Assembly: GCA_963755085.1 (NCBI GenBank)
Contig: CAVWIN010000027.1
Coordinates: forward strand, 112,846-176,845
Direction of reading: 5' to 3'
Length of the DNA stretch: 64,000 bases
Source of the DNA: JACVRM01 sp963755085
GTDB lineage: Bacteria > Actinomycetota > Thermoleophilia > Gaiellales > Gaiellaceae
Shown in pieces: positions 8,104 through 15,851 of the stretch. How positions within the stretch are numbered: position 1 is the stretch's first letter; each line of letters begins with the position of its first letter. The translations under genes were made by a program, and so were the position numbers. The notes below the pieces were generated by a model. That model was not told the origin of the DNA. It ran no database searches and saw nothing but the letters and a program-made list of their open reading frames with translations.

Positions 8104-9108
8104 TCAGGCGACCTGCGAGGTCGCGGCCGCGTACTCGCGACGGATGAAGTCGGTGATCTCCTCCATCGACTCCTCGCTCGAGAAGCCCGCAGCCCGCACG
8201 TGGCCGCCGCCTTTCCCGGACGCGCGTGCGATCGCCGAGACGTCGAGCCCGTCGACGTTTGAGCGCAGGCTGATGCGGTGCCGCGGCCCGTCGGGCCGCG
8301 AGCGCGGTGGCTCGCGGATGAGCGCCGCGAGCTCGGAGCCCTCGACGGCGCGCAGGGAGTCGATGATGCCCTCCGAGAACGGCTCCTCCGCGCCCACCTC
8401 GGCGAAGTCCGCGGCGCGGAGCCAGGAGACGACGATGCGCCCGCCGTCGTAGAGCTGCGCCCGCTCGAGCGCCCGCGCGAGCAGCTTGAGCTTCGCGAAC
8501 TGGATCGACTCGTAGACCGCGCGGAACACGCGCTGCGCATCCACCCCGGCCTCGAGCAGCTCGGCGGCGACCCGGTGCGACTTCGGGGTCGTGTTCGAGT
8601 ACATGAAGCGCCCGGTGTCCGTGACGATGGCGACGTAGAGCGGCTCGGCGATCTCGGCGGTGAGCGGCACCCCGATCTCGCCCAGCAGGTCGCGCATGAT
8701 CTCGCCCGTCGACGATGCGTCGGCCACGACGCAGTTGATCTGCCCGAAGCGCGTGTTGTCGTGGTGGTGGTCGATGTCGATCACGAGCGGCGCGGAGAGC
8801 AGCGTCTCGGCGGCCGCGCCGAGGCGGCTGTCGTTCGCGCAGTCGACGGCCAGCACGACGCGCCCTGCGAGGTGGTCGGGCGGCATCCCGCGCAGGACGT
8901 CGTCGAGCGGCATGAACCGGTACTCGGCCGGCAGCGGCACGTCGCCCGACAGGAACATGACCGCGTCCTTGCCGAGGTCGCGCAGGCCGAGCGTGAGGCC
9001 GAGGAGCGAGCCGAGCGCGTCGCCGTCGGGGTTCTCGTGGGTGGTCACGAGGAACCGGTCGTGCTCGCCGATCGCCCTTGCGACTTGGGTCAGGTCAGGG
9101 CTCGTCAT
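8104..9108 (-). CDS. nrnA: DHH/DHHA1 phosphoesterase, NrnA-like nanoRNase/pAp phosphatase
   Basis: A 334-residue DHH-DHHA1 protein. Metal-binding motifs are visible in order: THENPDGDALGS near the N-terminus, VDCAN, DIDHHHDN (the DHH-type motif) and YVAIVTDTGRF. The C-terminal DHHA1 domain ends with the GKGGGHVRAAG substrate motif. NrnA enzymes degrade two-to-five-residue RNAs and pAp. Start: ATG 9108 overlaps the rbfA stop by 14 nt; an upstream TTG at 9126 is possible but less likely. The position between rbfA and truB is common in actinobacteria and Firmicutes. Confidence 0.93.
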   Translation of the reverse strand: MTSPDLTQVARAIGEHDRFLVTTHENPDGDALGSLLGLTLGLRDLGKDAVMFLSGDVPLPAEYRFMPLDDVLRGMPPDHLAGRVVLAVDCANDSRLGAAAETLLSAPLVIDIDHHHDNTRFGQINCVVADASSTGEIMRDLLGEIGVPLTAEIAEPLYVAIVTDTGRFMYSNTTPKSHRVAAELLEAGVDAQRVFRAVYESIQFAKLKLLARALERAQLYDGGRIVVSWLRAADFAEVGAEEPFSEGIIDSLRAVEGSELAALIREPPRSRPDGPRHRISLRSNVDGLDVSAIARASGKGGGHVRAAGFSSEESMEEITDFIRREYAAATSQVA

Positions 9109-9451
9109 TCTGCTCGGCGGGGGCAAGCTCGTCGATCAGCTGCGACATCCGCATGCCGCGGTCGACGGTCGGATCGTATTCGAAGGTCAGCTGGGGCGTC
9201 CGCTTGAGCCGCAGCTCGCTCGCGATGCGCGCCTGGAGGACGCCGTGCGCCGAGGTCAGCGCCGCCAGCGTGCGCTCCTGCTTGCGCCTGGAGCCGAGCA
9301 CGCTGACGTAGACGCGCGCCTGGCGCAGGTCGGCGGAGGTGTCGACGCCCGTCACCGTCACGAAGCCGATGCGCGGGTCCTTGAGCTCTCCAATCGCCTC
9401 GGAGAGCACCTCGCGGACGGACTCGTTGACGCGCCGCATGCGCTCAGTCAT
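9095..9451 (-). CDS. rbfA: Ribosome-binding factor A
   Basis: A 118-residue KH-like protein with the family pattern RMRRVNESVREVLSEAIGEL, DPRIGFVTVTGV and PQLTFEYDPTVDRGMRM. RbfA helps the late maturation of the 30S subunit and cold adaptation. ATG 9451 overlaps the stop of the DUF503 gene by eight nucleotides (ATGACTGA). A longer in-frame start at 9520 lies wholly inside the neighbouring gene and gives an N-terminus without similarity to the family. It ends inside the nrnA 5' end. Confidence 0.95.
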   Translation of the reverse strand: MTERMRRVNESVREVLSEAIGELKDPRIGFVTVTGVDTSADLRQARVYVSVLGSRRKQERTLAALTSAHGVLQARIASELRLKRTPQLTFEYDPTVDRGMRMSQLIDELAPAEQNDEP

Positions 9452-9743
9452 CGGGCGACACCACCATGCGGCCGGCGCCGGCGACCTCGTACTCCTGCCC
9501 GTGGAGGTAGCGGAGCGCATCGTCGAGCAGCGCGTCGAGCTCGCGGTGCTCGCGTGCCACGCAGGCGACCGTCAGCCGCGCGCGCTGCCAGAGCTCGTGG
9601 TGGTCGACCTCCGCCACCGCGGCGCCGAAGCGGTTCTGAAGCTGCGCCTTCGCCGACTTGACGTGCTTGCGCTTGCCCTTCAGTGACCCGGCCTCCGGGA
9701 AGTGGAGGTCGACGGTCAGGATCCCGACGTACCCGGCGCCCAT
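9444..9743 (-). CDS. DUF503 protein (YlxP-like)
   Basis: A 99-residue single-domain DUF503 protein, starting MGAGYVGILTVDLHFPEAGS and carrying the conserved SLKGKRKHVKSAKAQLQNRFG stretch in part (LKGKRKHVKS). The family is found almost always between infB and rbfA, as here, and a link to ribosome maturation is suspected from this context only. It starts 36 nt after infB and overlaps rbfA. No strong Shine-Dalgarno sequence is seen, so translation may be coupled to infB. Confidence 0.9.
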   Translation of the reverse strand: MGAGYVGILTVDLHFPEAGSLKGKRKHVKSAKAQLQNRFGAAVAEVDHHELWQRARLTVACVAREHRELDALLDDALRYLHGQEYEVAGAGRMVVSPDD

Positions 9744-9779
9744 CCCGCCACACTAGTTCCGGGTTGACCCGCTCTGAGG

Positions 9780-11768
9780 CTAGCTAGGCGAGTTTCCGGA
9801 GGCCGTAGCGACGGCCTGCGCGCCCTCGACGACCGTCAGGTCGGTGCGCTCGATCGTGCGCGTCTCGTAGATCTCGAGGATGTCGCCGACCTTGACATCG
9901 TCGAACGCGGCGAGGTGGATGCCGCACTCGAAGCCTTCGGCGACCTCGCGGGCGTCGTCCTTGAAGCGCTTGAGCGAGTCGATCGTCGTCTCGTAGATGA
10001 GCGTGCCGTCGCGGACGACGCGCGCTTTGGCGCCGCGCCGCACCACGCCCGAGCGGACATAGCAGCCGGCGATGACACCGATCCGCGATGCGCGGAATGT
10101 CTCACGCACCTCGACCTCGCCCAGCGTCTCCTCGACCTCCTCGGGCCGCAGCATCCCGACGAGGGCCTGCTCGATGTCCTGGGTGAGCTGGTAGATGACC
10201 CGGTAGGTGCGGATGTCGACGCCTTCGCGCTCGGCGAGCGAGCGCGCCTCGGCGTTCGGGCGCACGTTGAAGCCGACGACGATCGCCTGCGAGGCGGCCG
10301 CGAGCATGACGTCGCTCTCGGTGATGCCGCCCACGCCGGTGTGGATCACGTTCACGCCGACCTCGGGGTGCTGGATCTTCTGCAGCTCGGACACCGCCGC
10401 CTCGACCGAGCCGTCGACGTCGCCCTTGACGACGAGGTTGAGCTCCTGGACCTGGCCTTCCTGCAGGCGGTCGAAGACGTCCTCGAGGGACATGGCGGGC
10501 CGCGCGGACGAGGCAAGCTGCTCGCGGCGCAGGCGCGACTCGCGCAGGCCGGCGACGTTGCGCGCCTCGCGCTCGTTCTCGACGACCCGCGCCAGCTCGC
10601 CGGCGCCCGGCGGATGGTCGAAGCCGAGGATCTCGACCGGATCTCCCGGCGTCGCCTCCTTGATCTTGTCGCCGCGGAAGTTGTAGAGGGCGCGCACGCG
10701 GCCCCAGGCGTCGCCGGCGACGATGGCGTCGCCGACGCGCAGCGTGCCGCGCTGGACGAGCATCGTCGCGACCGGGCCACGGCCGACATCGAGGCGCGAC
10801 TCGACGATCGGGCCGGAGGCCTCGGCGTTCGCGTTGGCCTTCAGCTCGAGCTCGGCGTCGGCGACGAGCAGGACGCGCTCGAGCAGGTCGTCGAGGTTCT
10901 GCTTGGCCTTGGCCGAGACCTCGGAGAACTGGGTGCTGCCGCCCCACTCCTCGGGCTGGAGGTCCTCGGCGGCGAGCTCCGAGCGCACCCGGTCGGGGTT
11001 CGCGTCGGGCAGGTCGACCTTGTTGACGGCGACGACGATCGGCACCGCGGCCGCGCGCGCGTGCGAGATCGACTCGCGCGTCTGGGGCATGACGCCGTCG
11101 TCGGCGGCGACGACCAGCACGGCGATGTCCGTCACTTTCGCGCCGCGGGCGCGCATTGCAGTGAACGCCTCGTGGCCGGGCGTGTCGAGGAACGTGATGC
11201 GGCGGCCGTTGTGGTCGACCTGGTAGGCGCCGATGTGCTGGGTGATGCCGCCCGCCTCGGTCTCGACGACCGCGGTCTCGCGGATCGCGTCCAGCAGCGT
11301 CGTCTTGCCATGGTCGACGTGGCCCATGATCGTCACGACCGGCGGGCGGTCGGTGAGGTCGGTGGCGCTGTCCTCGAAGATCTCGGGCTCGGGCTCCTCG
11401 TCGGCGGCGTGGCGAATGGTGATCTCACGCTCGAGCTCGGCCCCGATCAGGTGCACGTCGTCGTCGGTCAACGACTGCGTGATCTGGATCATCTTGCCGA
11501 GGCCCATCATGATTTTGATCAGCTGGGCCGCCGGCACGCCGAGCGCCTGCGAGAAATCCCGCACCGTGACGCCGGACGGGACGCTCACGGGACCGGTCGG
11601 CGCCACGACCGGCTGCTGCGTCTTCGGGCGCTGCTCCGTGCGGTCGCGCGCCTGGCGCGCGTCGGGACGCGGCCGCGACGCCTGCGTGTCGATGACGACG
11701 CGGCGCTTGCGGCGGCCTCCCACGGGGCCGCGCGGGCGAATCGGGCGATTTGGGCGGTCGTTGGCCAT
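9780..11768 (-). CDS. infB: Translation initiation factor IF-2
   Basis: A 662-residue IF-2. The GTPase motifs are complete: GHVDHGKTT (about 144-152), DTPGHEA (about 190), NKVD (about 249) and the following SAKAKQNL. Domains II-IV follow, ending in the fMet-tRNA binding domain C2. IF-2 brings initiator tRNA to the 30S subunit in a GTP-dependent way. The N-terminal region (about 140 residues) is short for an actinobacterium; many have long Pro/Gly/Arg-rich tails of 300-400 residues. The ATG at 11768 directly abuts the ylxR stop codon, so the two are translationally coupled. Confidence 0.98.
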   Translation of the reverse strand: MANDRPNRPIRPRGPVGGRRKRRVVIDTQASRPRPDARQARDRTEQRPKTQQPVVAPTGPVSVPSGVTVRDFSQALGVPAAQLIKIMMGLGKMIQITQSLTDDDVHLIGAELEREITIRHAADEEPEPEIFEDSATDLTDRPPVVTIMGHVDHGKTTLLDAIRETAVVETEAGGITQHIGAYQVDHNGRRITFLDTPGHEAFTAMRARGAKVTDIAVLVVAADDGVMPQTRESISHARAAAVPIVVAVNKVDLPDANPDRVRSELAAEDLQPEEWGGSTQFSEVSAKAKQNLDDLLERVLLVADAELELKANANAEASGPIVESRLDVGRGPVATMLVQRGTLRVGDAIVAGDAWGRVRALYNFRGDKIKEATPGDPVEILGFDHPPGAGELARVVENEREARNVAGLRESRLRREQLASSARPAMSLEDVFDRLQEGQVQELNLVVKGDVDGSVEAAVSELQKIQHPEVGVNVIHTGVGGITESDVMLAAASQAIVVGFNVRPNAEARSLAEREGVDIRTYRVIYQLTQDIEQALVGMLRPEEVEETLGEVEVRETFRASRIGVIAGCYVRSGVVRRGAKARVVRDGTLIYETTIDSLKRFKDDAREVAEGFECGIHLAAFDDVKVGDILEIYETRTIERTDLTVVEGAQAVATASGNSPS

Positions 11769-12011
11769 CTAGCGGCTTCCAGTGTAGAGGCGGGCGAGCT
11801 CCGGATCGACCCGCACCGGCCTGCGGAGCGTCCGTGCGAACCCGTGAGCGTCGCGCGCCCGCTCGAAACAGGCCGTGGCGTCGCAGGTATAGACGCCGCG
11901 GCCGGGCATGCGCCGGCCGGGCATCAGGACGTCCTCACGCGCGACGAAACGGACGAGCTCGGCCTGCTCGGCCTTGCGCCCGCACCCCGCGCAGGTCCGC
12001 GTCGGGCTCAC
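11769..12011 (-). CDS. ylxR: YlxR family (DUF448) RNA-binding protein
   Basis: An 80-residue protein with the YlxR hallmarks: RTCAGCGRKAEQAELVRFV at the N-terminus, then GRRMPGRGVYTC and a C-terminal basic helix. Family members lie between nusA and infB; in recent work on Bacillus the family has been tied to RNase P modulation (RnpM) and to nucleoid or transcription effects. ATG 12011 overlaps the nusA stop by four nucleotides (ATGA) and its own stop abuts the infB start. The CxxC motif at the N-terminus is kept. Confidence 0.93.
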   Translation of the reverse strand: MSPTRTCAGCGRKAEQAELVRFVAREDVLMPGRRMPGRGVYTCDATACFERARDAHGFARTLRRPVRVDPELARLYTGSR

Positions 12012-13459
12012 TCGGAGGCAGTTTCCTCGCCCGCAGGCAGCTCCGTGACCTCAACCGCGAGCCCGGTGGCGCCGACCGGCTCCACCTCCTGCTGCGGAAT
12101 GCCGGCCTCGGTGACGTCCGCCTCCGCGGAGTCGTCGCCCTCGGTGGCAGGGCCGCCGATCTGGACGACCTGGCCGACGAGCTCCTCCGGCGACTTGTTC
12201 GCAAGCTCCTGGTGCGCCGGGATGCCGCAGAAGCGGGTGCCGGGCAGCGACGCGTTCGGGCAGCGCTTGCCGTTCGCGAGGATCGCGGCGCAGCGGCCGG
12301 AGAACTCCTCCTCCCCCCCGTCGCCGCCGCCGCCGAAGGCCGCCTGGGCCTCCTGCTGTGCGAACTCGACGTCGGAGGTGATGTCGATCTTCCAGCCGGT
12401 CAGCCGGGTGGCGAGGCGGGCGTTGAGGCCCTCCTTGCCGATCGCCAGCGCGAGCTGGTCCTCGGGGACGATCACGGTCGCCTCCCGAGTGTCGTCGTCA
12501 ACGAGCACCTCGCGCACGCGGGCGGGCGACAGCGCCTTGGCGATGAAGCGCGCCGGCTCCGTGTTCCACGGGATGATGTCGATCTTCTCGCCGCGAAGCT
12601 CCGACACGACCATGCGGACGCGCGAGCCGCGCGGGCCGACGCACGCGCCGACCGGGTCGACGCCCTGCGTGTGCGACTCGACCGCGATCTTCGAGCGATA
12701 CCCGGGCTCGCGGGCGACGCCGCGGATCTCGACGAGGCCGTCGGCGATCTCTGGAACCTCGAGCTCGAAGAGCGTGCGGATCAGCTCCGGGTCGCGCCGC
12801 GACAGGATGACCTGCGGGCCCTTCGTGCCCGATCGCACCTCCGTGATGACCGCCTTGATCCGGCTTCCCTGCTCGTAGCGCTCGCCGTCCACCTGCTCGG
12901 AGCGCGGCAGCAGCGCCTCGACCTTACCGAGGTCGACGAGCACGTTGTTGCGGTCGCCCGCCTGCTGGACGATGCCGGTGACGACCTCGCTGACGCGGTC
13001 GATGTACTCCTCGTACATGATCTGGCGCTCCGCCTCGCGGATGCGCTGCTGGATCACCTGCTTCGCCGTCTGTGCGGCGATGCGGCCGAAGCCCTCCGGC
13101 GTGACGTCCTCGCGCTCGATCTGGTCCTCGGGAACCTCGTCCCAGTCGATCTGCAGGTCGTCGTCCGACAGCAGCGTGTGCTGACGCTCGCCGGTCTCCT
13201 CCTCGATGCGCTCGAGGTCGGACAGGGCGCGCTCGCGCGCGTCGTCGAGGAGCCGCTCCTCGAGATCGGGCGGCATGTGGATGGCGATGACGCGGAACTC
13301 GCCCTCGTCGTCGAGCTCCACGGTCGCGTGGCGGTAGGCGCCCGGCGTCTTCTTGTAGGCGGCGAGCAGGCCGTCACGCAGCGCGCCGACGAGCACGCCG
13401 CTCTCCAGATTCTTCTCGCGCTCCAACTCGCGGACCGCTTCGACTATCTCTCGGCTCAT
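12008..13459 (-). CDS. nusA: Transcription factor NusA with an added C-terminal Cys/His motif
   Basis: The 483-residue protein shows the standard order: N-terminal RNA polymerase-binding domain (residues 1-135), S1 domain (about 140-205, GIVQQAGDRNNVLVDLGKVE), KH1 and KH2 (VGACVGPRGSRVRMVV and LAIGKEGLNARLA), ending near residue 370. NusA controls pausing, termination and antitermination. The extra tail has C390-x9-C400-x10-C411-x4-H416 (around RCAAILANGKRC and RFCGIPAH), a possible zinc-binding knuckle, followed by an acidic stretch. Such a knuckle is not part of standard NusA. It starts at ATG 13459, 15 nt after rimP. Confidence 0.97.
   Translation of the reverse strand: MSREIVEAVRELEREKNLESGVLVGALRDGLLAAYKKTPGAYRHATVELDDEGEFRVIAIHMPPDLEERLLDDARERALSDLERIEEETGERQHTLLSDDDLQIDWDEVPEDQIEREDVTPEGFGRIAAQTAKQVIQQRIREAERQIMYEEYIDRVSEVVTGIVQQAGDRNNVLVDLGKVEALLPRSEQVDGERYEQGSRIKAVITEVRSGTKGPQVILSRRDPELIRTLFELEVPEIADGLVEIRGVAREPGYRSKIAVESHTQGVDPVGACVGPRGSRVRMVVSELRGEKIDIIPWNTEPARFIAKALSPARVREVLVDDDTREATVIVPEDQLALAIGKEGLNARLATRLTGWKIDITSDVEFAQQEAQAAFGGGGDGGEEEFSGRCAAILANGKRCPNASLPGTRFCGIPAHQELANKSPEELVGQVVQIGGPATEGDDSAEADVTEAGIPQQEVEPVGATGLAVEVTELPAGEETASE
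12212..12304 (-). other. Putative zinc knuckle coding segment in nusA tail
   Basis: This segment encodes residues 386-416 of NusA, with three Cys and one His spaced C-x9-C-x10-C-x4-H and the pattern NGKRC and TRFCGIPAH. It resembles small Cys3His motifs seen in stand-alone and appended domains of unknown function. Zinc binding is inferred from spacing only. Confidence 0.5.
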
Positions 13460-13474
13460 CTCGTCACCTCTCAG

Positions 13475-13927
13475 TCACTCTCCGTTTGGAACGAAATCGA
13501 TCAGATTCCCGCGGACGATTGCCTCGTAGGGAACCTCCACGGGCTGGTCTTCAGTCTTGACCGTCACCCCGGTGTCGCCGGCGGACAGGACCTCGCCGCG
13601 GATGCGGCGGCGGCCGGCGATCTCCTCGGACGTGCGCAGCGCGACGCGGTGGCCGACCACGTTCGCGAAGTGCTCCGGCGTGCGAACCGGCGGCTCGCTG
13701 CCGGGGGACGACACCTCCACGCTGTACTCGCTCAGATACGGGCGCAGCACATCCGTCACGCGCCGGCAGAGCGCGTGGTCGACGCCGGCCGGGTGGTCGA
13801 CGTACACCCGGAAGGACTCCGGGCCGGAGAGCTCGAGGGCGAGCACCTGCACGCCGGGGACGTCGCGCTCTACCTGCGGCGCGATCTCGGCGAACAGTGC
13901 CCGTTCCTTCGTGTGCGTGGGTGCCAC
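13475..13927 (-). CDS. rimP: Ribosome maturation factor RimP
   Basis: A 150-residue RimP, with the N-terminal alpha/beta domain (VYVDHPAGVDHALCRRVTDVL) and the conserved YSVEVSSPGSEPPVRTPEHF stretch in part (YSVEVSSPG), followed by the SH3-like C-terminal domain. RimP acts in 30S subunit assembly. GTG 13927 is supported by GGAAAGGA 6 nt upstream. A longer frame back to 13972 would run through the terminator hairpin and is rejected. rimP heads the rimP-nusA-ylxR-infB series. Confidence 0.93.
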   Translation of the reverse strand: MAPTHTKERALFAEIAPQVERDVPGVQVLALELSGPESFRVYVDHPAGVDHALCRRVTDVLRPYLSEYSVEVSSPGSEPPVRTPEHFANVVGHRVALRTSEEIAGRRRIRGEVLSAGDTGVTVKTEDQPVEVPYEAIVRGNLIDFVPNGE

Positions 13928-13939
13928 TCGATCCTTTCC

Positions 13940-13963
13940 AAAAAAAACGGGCGCAGCGCGCCC
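13940..13963 (-). terminator. Intrinsic terminator just upstream of rimP, likely attenuator
   Basis: Read on the minus strand, GGGCGC (13963-13958), a 3-nt loop and GCGCCC (13954-13949) form a perfect stem that is followed at once by eight T residues (13947-13940). This is the only textbook stem-plus-T-run terminator I see in the window. The T-run ends only 12 nt before the rimP start codon, leaving no room for a promoter after it. Confidence 0.8.
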
Positions 13964-13998
13964 ATTTCCCAACTAACCGGTGAAATGTGGTGGCGCCG

Positions 13999-14004
13999 AT
14001 TGTA
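13999..14004 (-). promoter_or_regulatory. Candidate -10 box for the rimP-nusA-infB transcript
   Basis: TACAAT on the minus strand is five of six to TATAAT. A start about 7 nt downstream would give a leader of about 65 nt containing the terminator at 13940-13963. No clear -35 box is seen. Confidence 0.4.
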
Positions 14005-14037
14005 GCAGCGGGTCGCGCGCGCGCCGGGGCCGCCGCG

Positions 14038-14373
14038 CTACTCGTCGTCGCCGTCGCCGACGTCAATTGCGGGCTCGTCGAGCAGCTCGAGCGCGGCGTT
14101 GAGGATCCCGCCCTGGATCCAGTTGCGGCTGTCCGAGCACCCCATCGCCACGTAGGTGTTCCACTCCGCCTCCGGCGTATAGCGCGCTTCGGGTCGCCCG
14201 CGGCTCTCCACGAGCTCCTCCACCTCCTCGACGCTCGCCGGGTAGCGCACCTCGGTGACGATGGCGACGATGCCGATGTCGAAGCCCTCCGGGTTCTGGG
14301 TGGCGACGGCGTCCAGATGGTCTGCGAGCAGCGCCTGCAGGCGGCTCTCGATCTCCTTGCGGGTCGGTGGCAC
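14038..14373 (-). CDS. Conserved-looking small acidic protein, function unknown
   Basis: From GTG 14373 the frame gives 111 residues; AGGAG lies 8 nt upstream, which decides this start over an in-frame ATG at 14478. The sequence reads as a small alpha/beta protein (PPTRKEIESRLQALLADHL, then DIGIVAIVTEVRYP, SVEEVEELVESRGRP and a C-terminal NAALELLDEP) with a very acidic end (DVGDGDDE). No motif that I can name is present. It lies just upstream of the rimP block on the same strand, with the rimP terminator between them. Confidence 0.7.
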   Translation of the reverse strand: MPPTRKEIESRLQALLADHLDAVATQNPEGFDIGIVAIVTEVRYPASVEEVEELVESRGRPEARYTPEAEWNTYVAMGCSDSRNWIQGGILNAALELLDEPAIDVGDGDDE

Positions 14374-14526
14374 GGCGATCTCCTGGGTAAGGGGGCTTGG
14401 CGAAACGACGGCTGTGTCGCCGGGCCGCGCTGGACGTCCCGATGCGTCGTCCTCGGTCGCGCCCGTATGACTTTTCAATCAGAACACTCTTGATAGGAAC
14501 ACGAACGCTCCCTGCGTCCTAGCCTC

Positions 14527-14563
14527 GGAACGACCATCGCACCCCTGCGACGAGCGACGTTCC
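14527..14563. terminator. Hairpin after dtd, possible terminator
   Basis: Outer arms GGAACG (14527-14532) and CGTTCC (14558-14563) enclose an inner perfect stem TCGCA/TGCGA (14537-14541 and 14546-14550) with a CCCC loop. It lies right after the dtd stop on the minus strand. There is no T-run, so function as a terminator is uncertain. Confidence 0.4.
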
Positions 14564-14573
14564 GCCAAACCCC

Positions 14574-15011
14574 CTACATGTCGAGCACGATTGTGACCGG
14601 ACCGTCGTTGACGAGCTCGACCGCCATGCGCGCGCCGAAGACGCCCCGCTCGACCGGCACTCCCGTCTCGGCAAGCACTCCGCAGAACCGGTCGTACAGC
14701 GGCTCGGCCGCGTCGGGCGGCGCCGCCTCCGAGAAGCTCGGCCGGTTGCCCCTTCGTGTGTCGGCGATGAGCGTGAACTGGCTGACGGCGAGCACGGCCC
14801 CGCCCGTGTCGAGCACGGCCCGGTCGAAGCGGCCGGCGCTGTCCTCGAAGATGCGCAGCCGCGCGACCTTGACGGCCAGACGCTCCGCCTCCGCCTCGCC
14901 GTCGCCGTGCGCGACGCCGAGCAGCACGAGCAGCCCGGGCCCGATCTGGCCGGCCGTCTCATCTCCGACGATGACGCGAGCCCGGGACACGCGCTGGACG
15001 ACGGCCCGCAT
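14574..15011 (-). CDS. dtd: D-aminoacyl-tRNA deacylase
   Basis: A 145-residue DTD. It begins MRAVVQRVSRARVIVG and carries both active-site signatures, SQFTLIADTRRGNRPSF and the C-terminal NDGPVTIVLDM (Gly-cisPro-like motif written GPVT). The enzyme frees tRNAs from wrongly attached D-amino acids and glycine. ATG 15011 is preceded by TAGTGT (15024-15019) with a 7-nt gap, which fits a leaderless mRNA. An upstream in-frame start at 15155 would give an N-terminus not seen in the family. The plus-strand neighbour starts divergently within 25 nt. Confidence 0.95.
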   Translation of the reverse strand: MRAVVQRVSRARVIVGDETAGQIGPGLLVLLGVAHGDGEAEAERLAVKVARLRIFEDSAGRFDRAVLDTGGAVLAVSQFTLIADTRRGNRPSFSEAAPPDAAEPLYDRFCGVLAETGVPVERGVFGARMAVELVNDGPVTIVLDM

Positions 15012-15018
15012 GCCGGGA

Positions 15019-15024
15019 ACACTA
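15019..15024 (-). promoter_or_regulatory. TANNNT box for leaderless dtd transcript
   Basis: TAGTGT on the minus strand ends 7 nt before the dtd ATG at 15011, the spacing expected when transcription starts at or next to the start codon. Confidence 0.5.
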
Positions 15025-15030
15025 GGAGGC

Positions 15031-15279
15031 GTGGCTGACGAGACCGACCGTCGCACCGCGCGGCTCTGGGTGGTCGCCCGCGAGGGGTCGCTCGTCGCGA
15101 TCCTGATCGGGGTCGGCGTCGCGTTCCTGGACGCCGGCGTCGGCGCGGCCGTCATCGCGGCGGCTGCCTGCGTGCTCGTCGTGTCGCAGATCTGGATCTC
15201 GCTGAGCCACTACCGGCGCGTGATGGCGCGCCCCTGGCCCCCGGTCGCGCCGCTGCCGGACGATGACGACGACTGGTAG
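15031..15279 (+). CDS. Small two-helix membrane protein (DUF4229-like size), unknown
   Basis: From GTG 15031 the frame encodes 82 residues: a charged N-terminus (ADETDRRTARLWVVAREGS), one long or two short hydrophobic segments (LVAILIGVGVAFLDAG and AVIAAAACVLVVSQIWISL), then an amphipathic tail ending in five Asp and Trp (LPDDDDDW). It is probably an inner-membrane protein with a cytoplasmic acidic end. AGGAGG lies only one nucleotide from this GTG; the alternative ATG at 15010 overlaps the divergent dtd start. The family is not recognised with certainty. Confidence 0.65.
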   Translation: MADETDRRTARLWVVAREGSLVAILIGVGVAFLDAGVGAAVIAAAACVLVVSQIWISLSHYRRVMARPWPPVAPLPDDDDDW

Positions 15280-15358
15280 GCGGCTCGCCGCCGCGTCCGT
15301 CGCGTAGGGGCGGTACCGGCCGAGTGGCCTTCGGCGGCGACCAGCGGCCGGCGATCGA

Positions 15359-15514
15359 GTGCACGTCGTGATCCCGCGCCGCGGCCCGGGCAGCTGGTGG
15401 ACCGTTGCCGTCTACACGCGCGTGCAGGCGGTCGGCTGCTACGCGTCGCAGATCGACGGCGGGAACTCCAGCCGCGTCGTCGTCTTCCGCGCGGTGCCTA
15501 GTCGAGATCTTTGA
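15359..15514 (+). pseudogene. Short C-terminal-like coding remnant
   Basis: In the 218-nt gap between 15280 and 15497 a plus-strand frame encodes 51 residues (with a stretch GSWWTVAVYTRVQAVGCYAS) and ends in TGA at 15512-15514, overlapping the tail of the TPR gene. It reads like the end of a larger protein, with no plausible start signal. It may be a remnant or chance; the rest of this gap shows nothing I recognise. Confidence 0.25.
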
Positions 15515-15851
15515 CGCGCGCCGAGTAGTCGGCGCTCTCGGGCCGCATCTGGCTCGCGAGCTTGTAGTGCCCGTTCGCCTCCGCGCGCTTGCCCTGCTTC
15601 TCGAGGCAGCGGCCGAGCGCGTAGTGGGCGTAGTCGTCCACCGGCGAGATGTCGAGCACCGCGCGGAACTCACGCTCCGCGTCGCGGTAGCGCTGGATGC
15701 GGAAGTAGGCGATCCCGAGCGCCTCGCGGATCGAGGCCTTGCCCGGCTCGCGCCGCTTGGCCTTCTCGAGCGGCACGGTGGCCTGGGCGGCCATCCCCTT
15801 GCTGAGGTGCCGCCGCCCGAGCTGGAACAGGTCGTACGTCGTGTCGCTCAA
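15498..15851 (-). CDS. TPR-repeat protein
   Basis: A 117-residue protein made of about three tetratricopeptide repeats: DLFQLGRRHLSKGMAAQATV, IREALGIAYFRIQRYRDAER and DYAHYALGRCLEKQGKRAEA, with the typical Ala/Gly/Leu positions of helix A and helix B. TPR proteins act as interaction scaffolds; no partner can be named. ATG 15851 overlaps the stop of the nucleotidyltransferase gene by four nucleotides (ATGA), so it is the last gene of the long coaBC-MoxR-TgpA series. Confidence 0.85.
   Translation of the reverse strand: MSDTTYDLFQLGRRHLSKGMAAQATVPLEKAKRREPGKASIREALGIAYFRIQRYRDAEREFRAVLDISPVDDYAHYALGRCLEKQGKRAEANGHYKLASQMRPESADYSARVKDLD

Noticed and set aside
9915..12878. Plus-strand frame of 987 codons opposite infB and nusA
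   Set aside because: A shadow frame of high-GC genes; composition is dominated by Asp, Leu, Arg and Ala and no family motif is seen.
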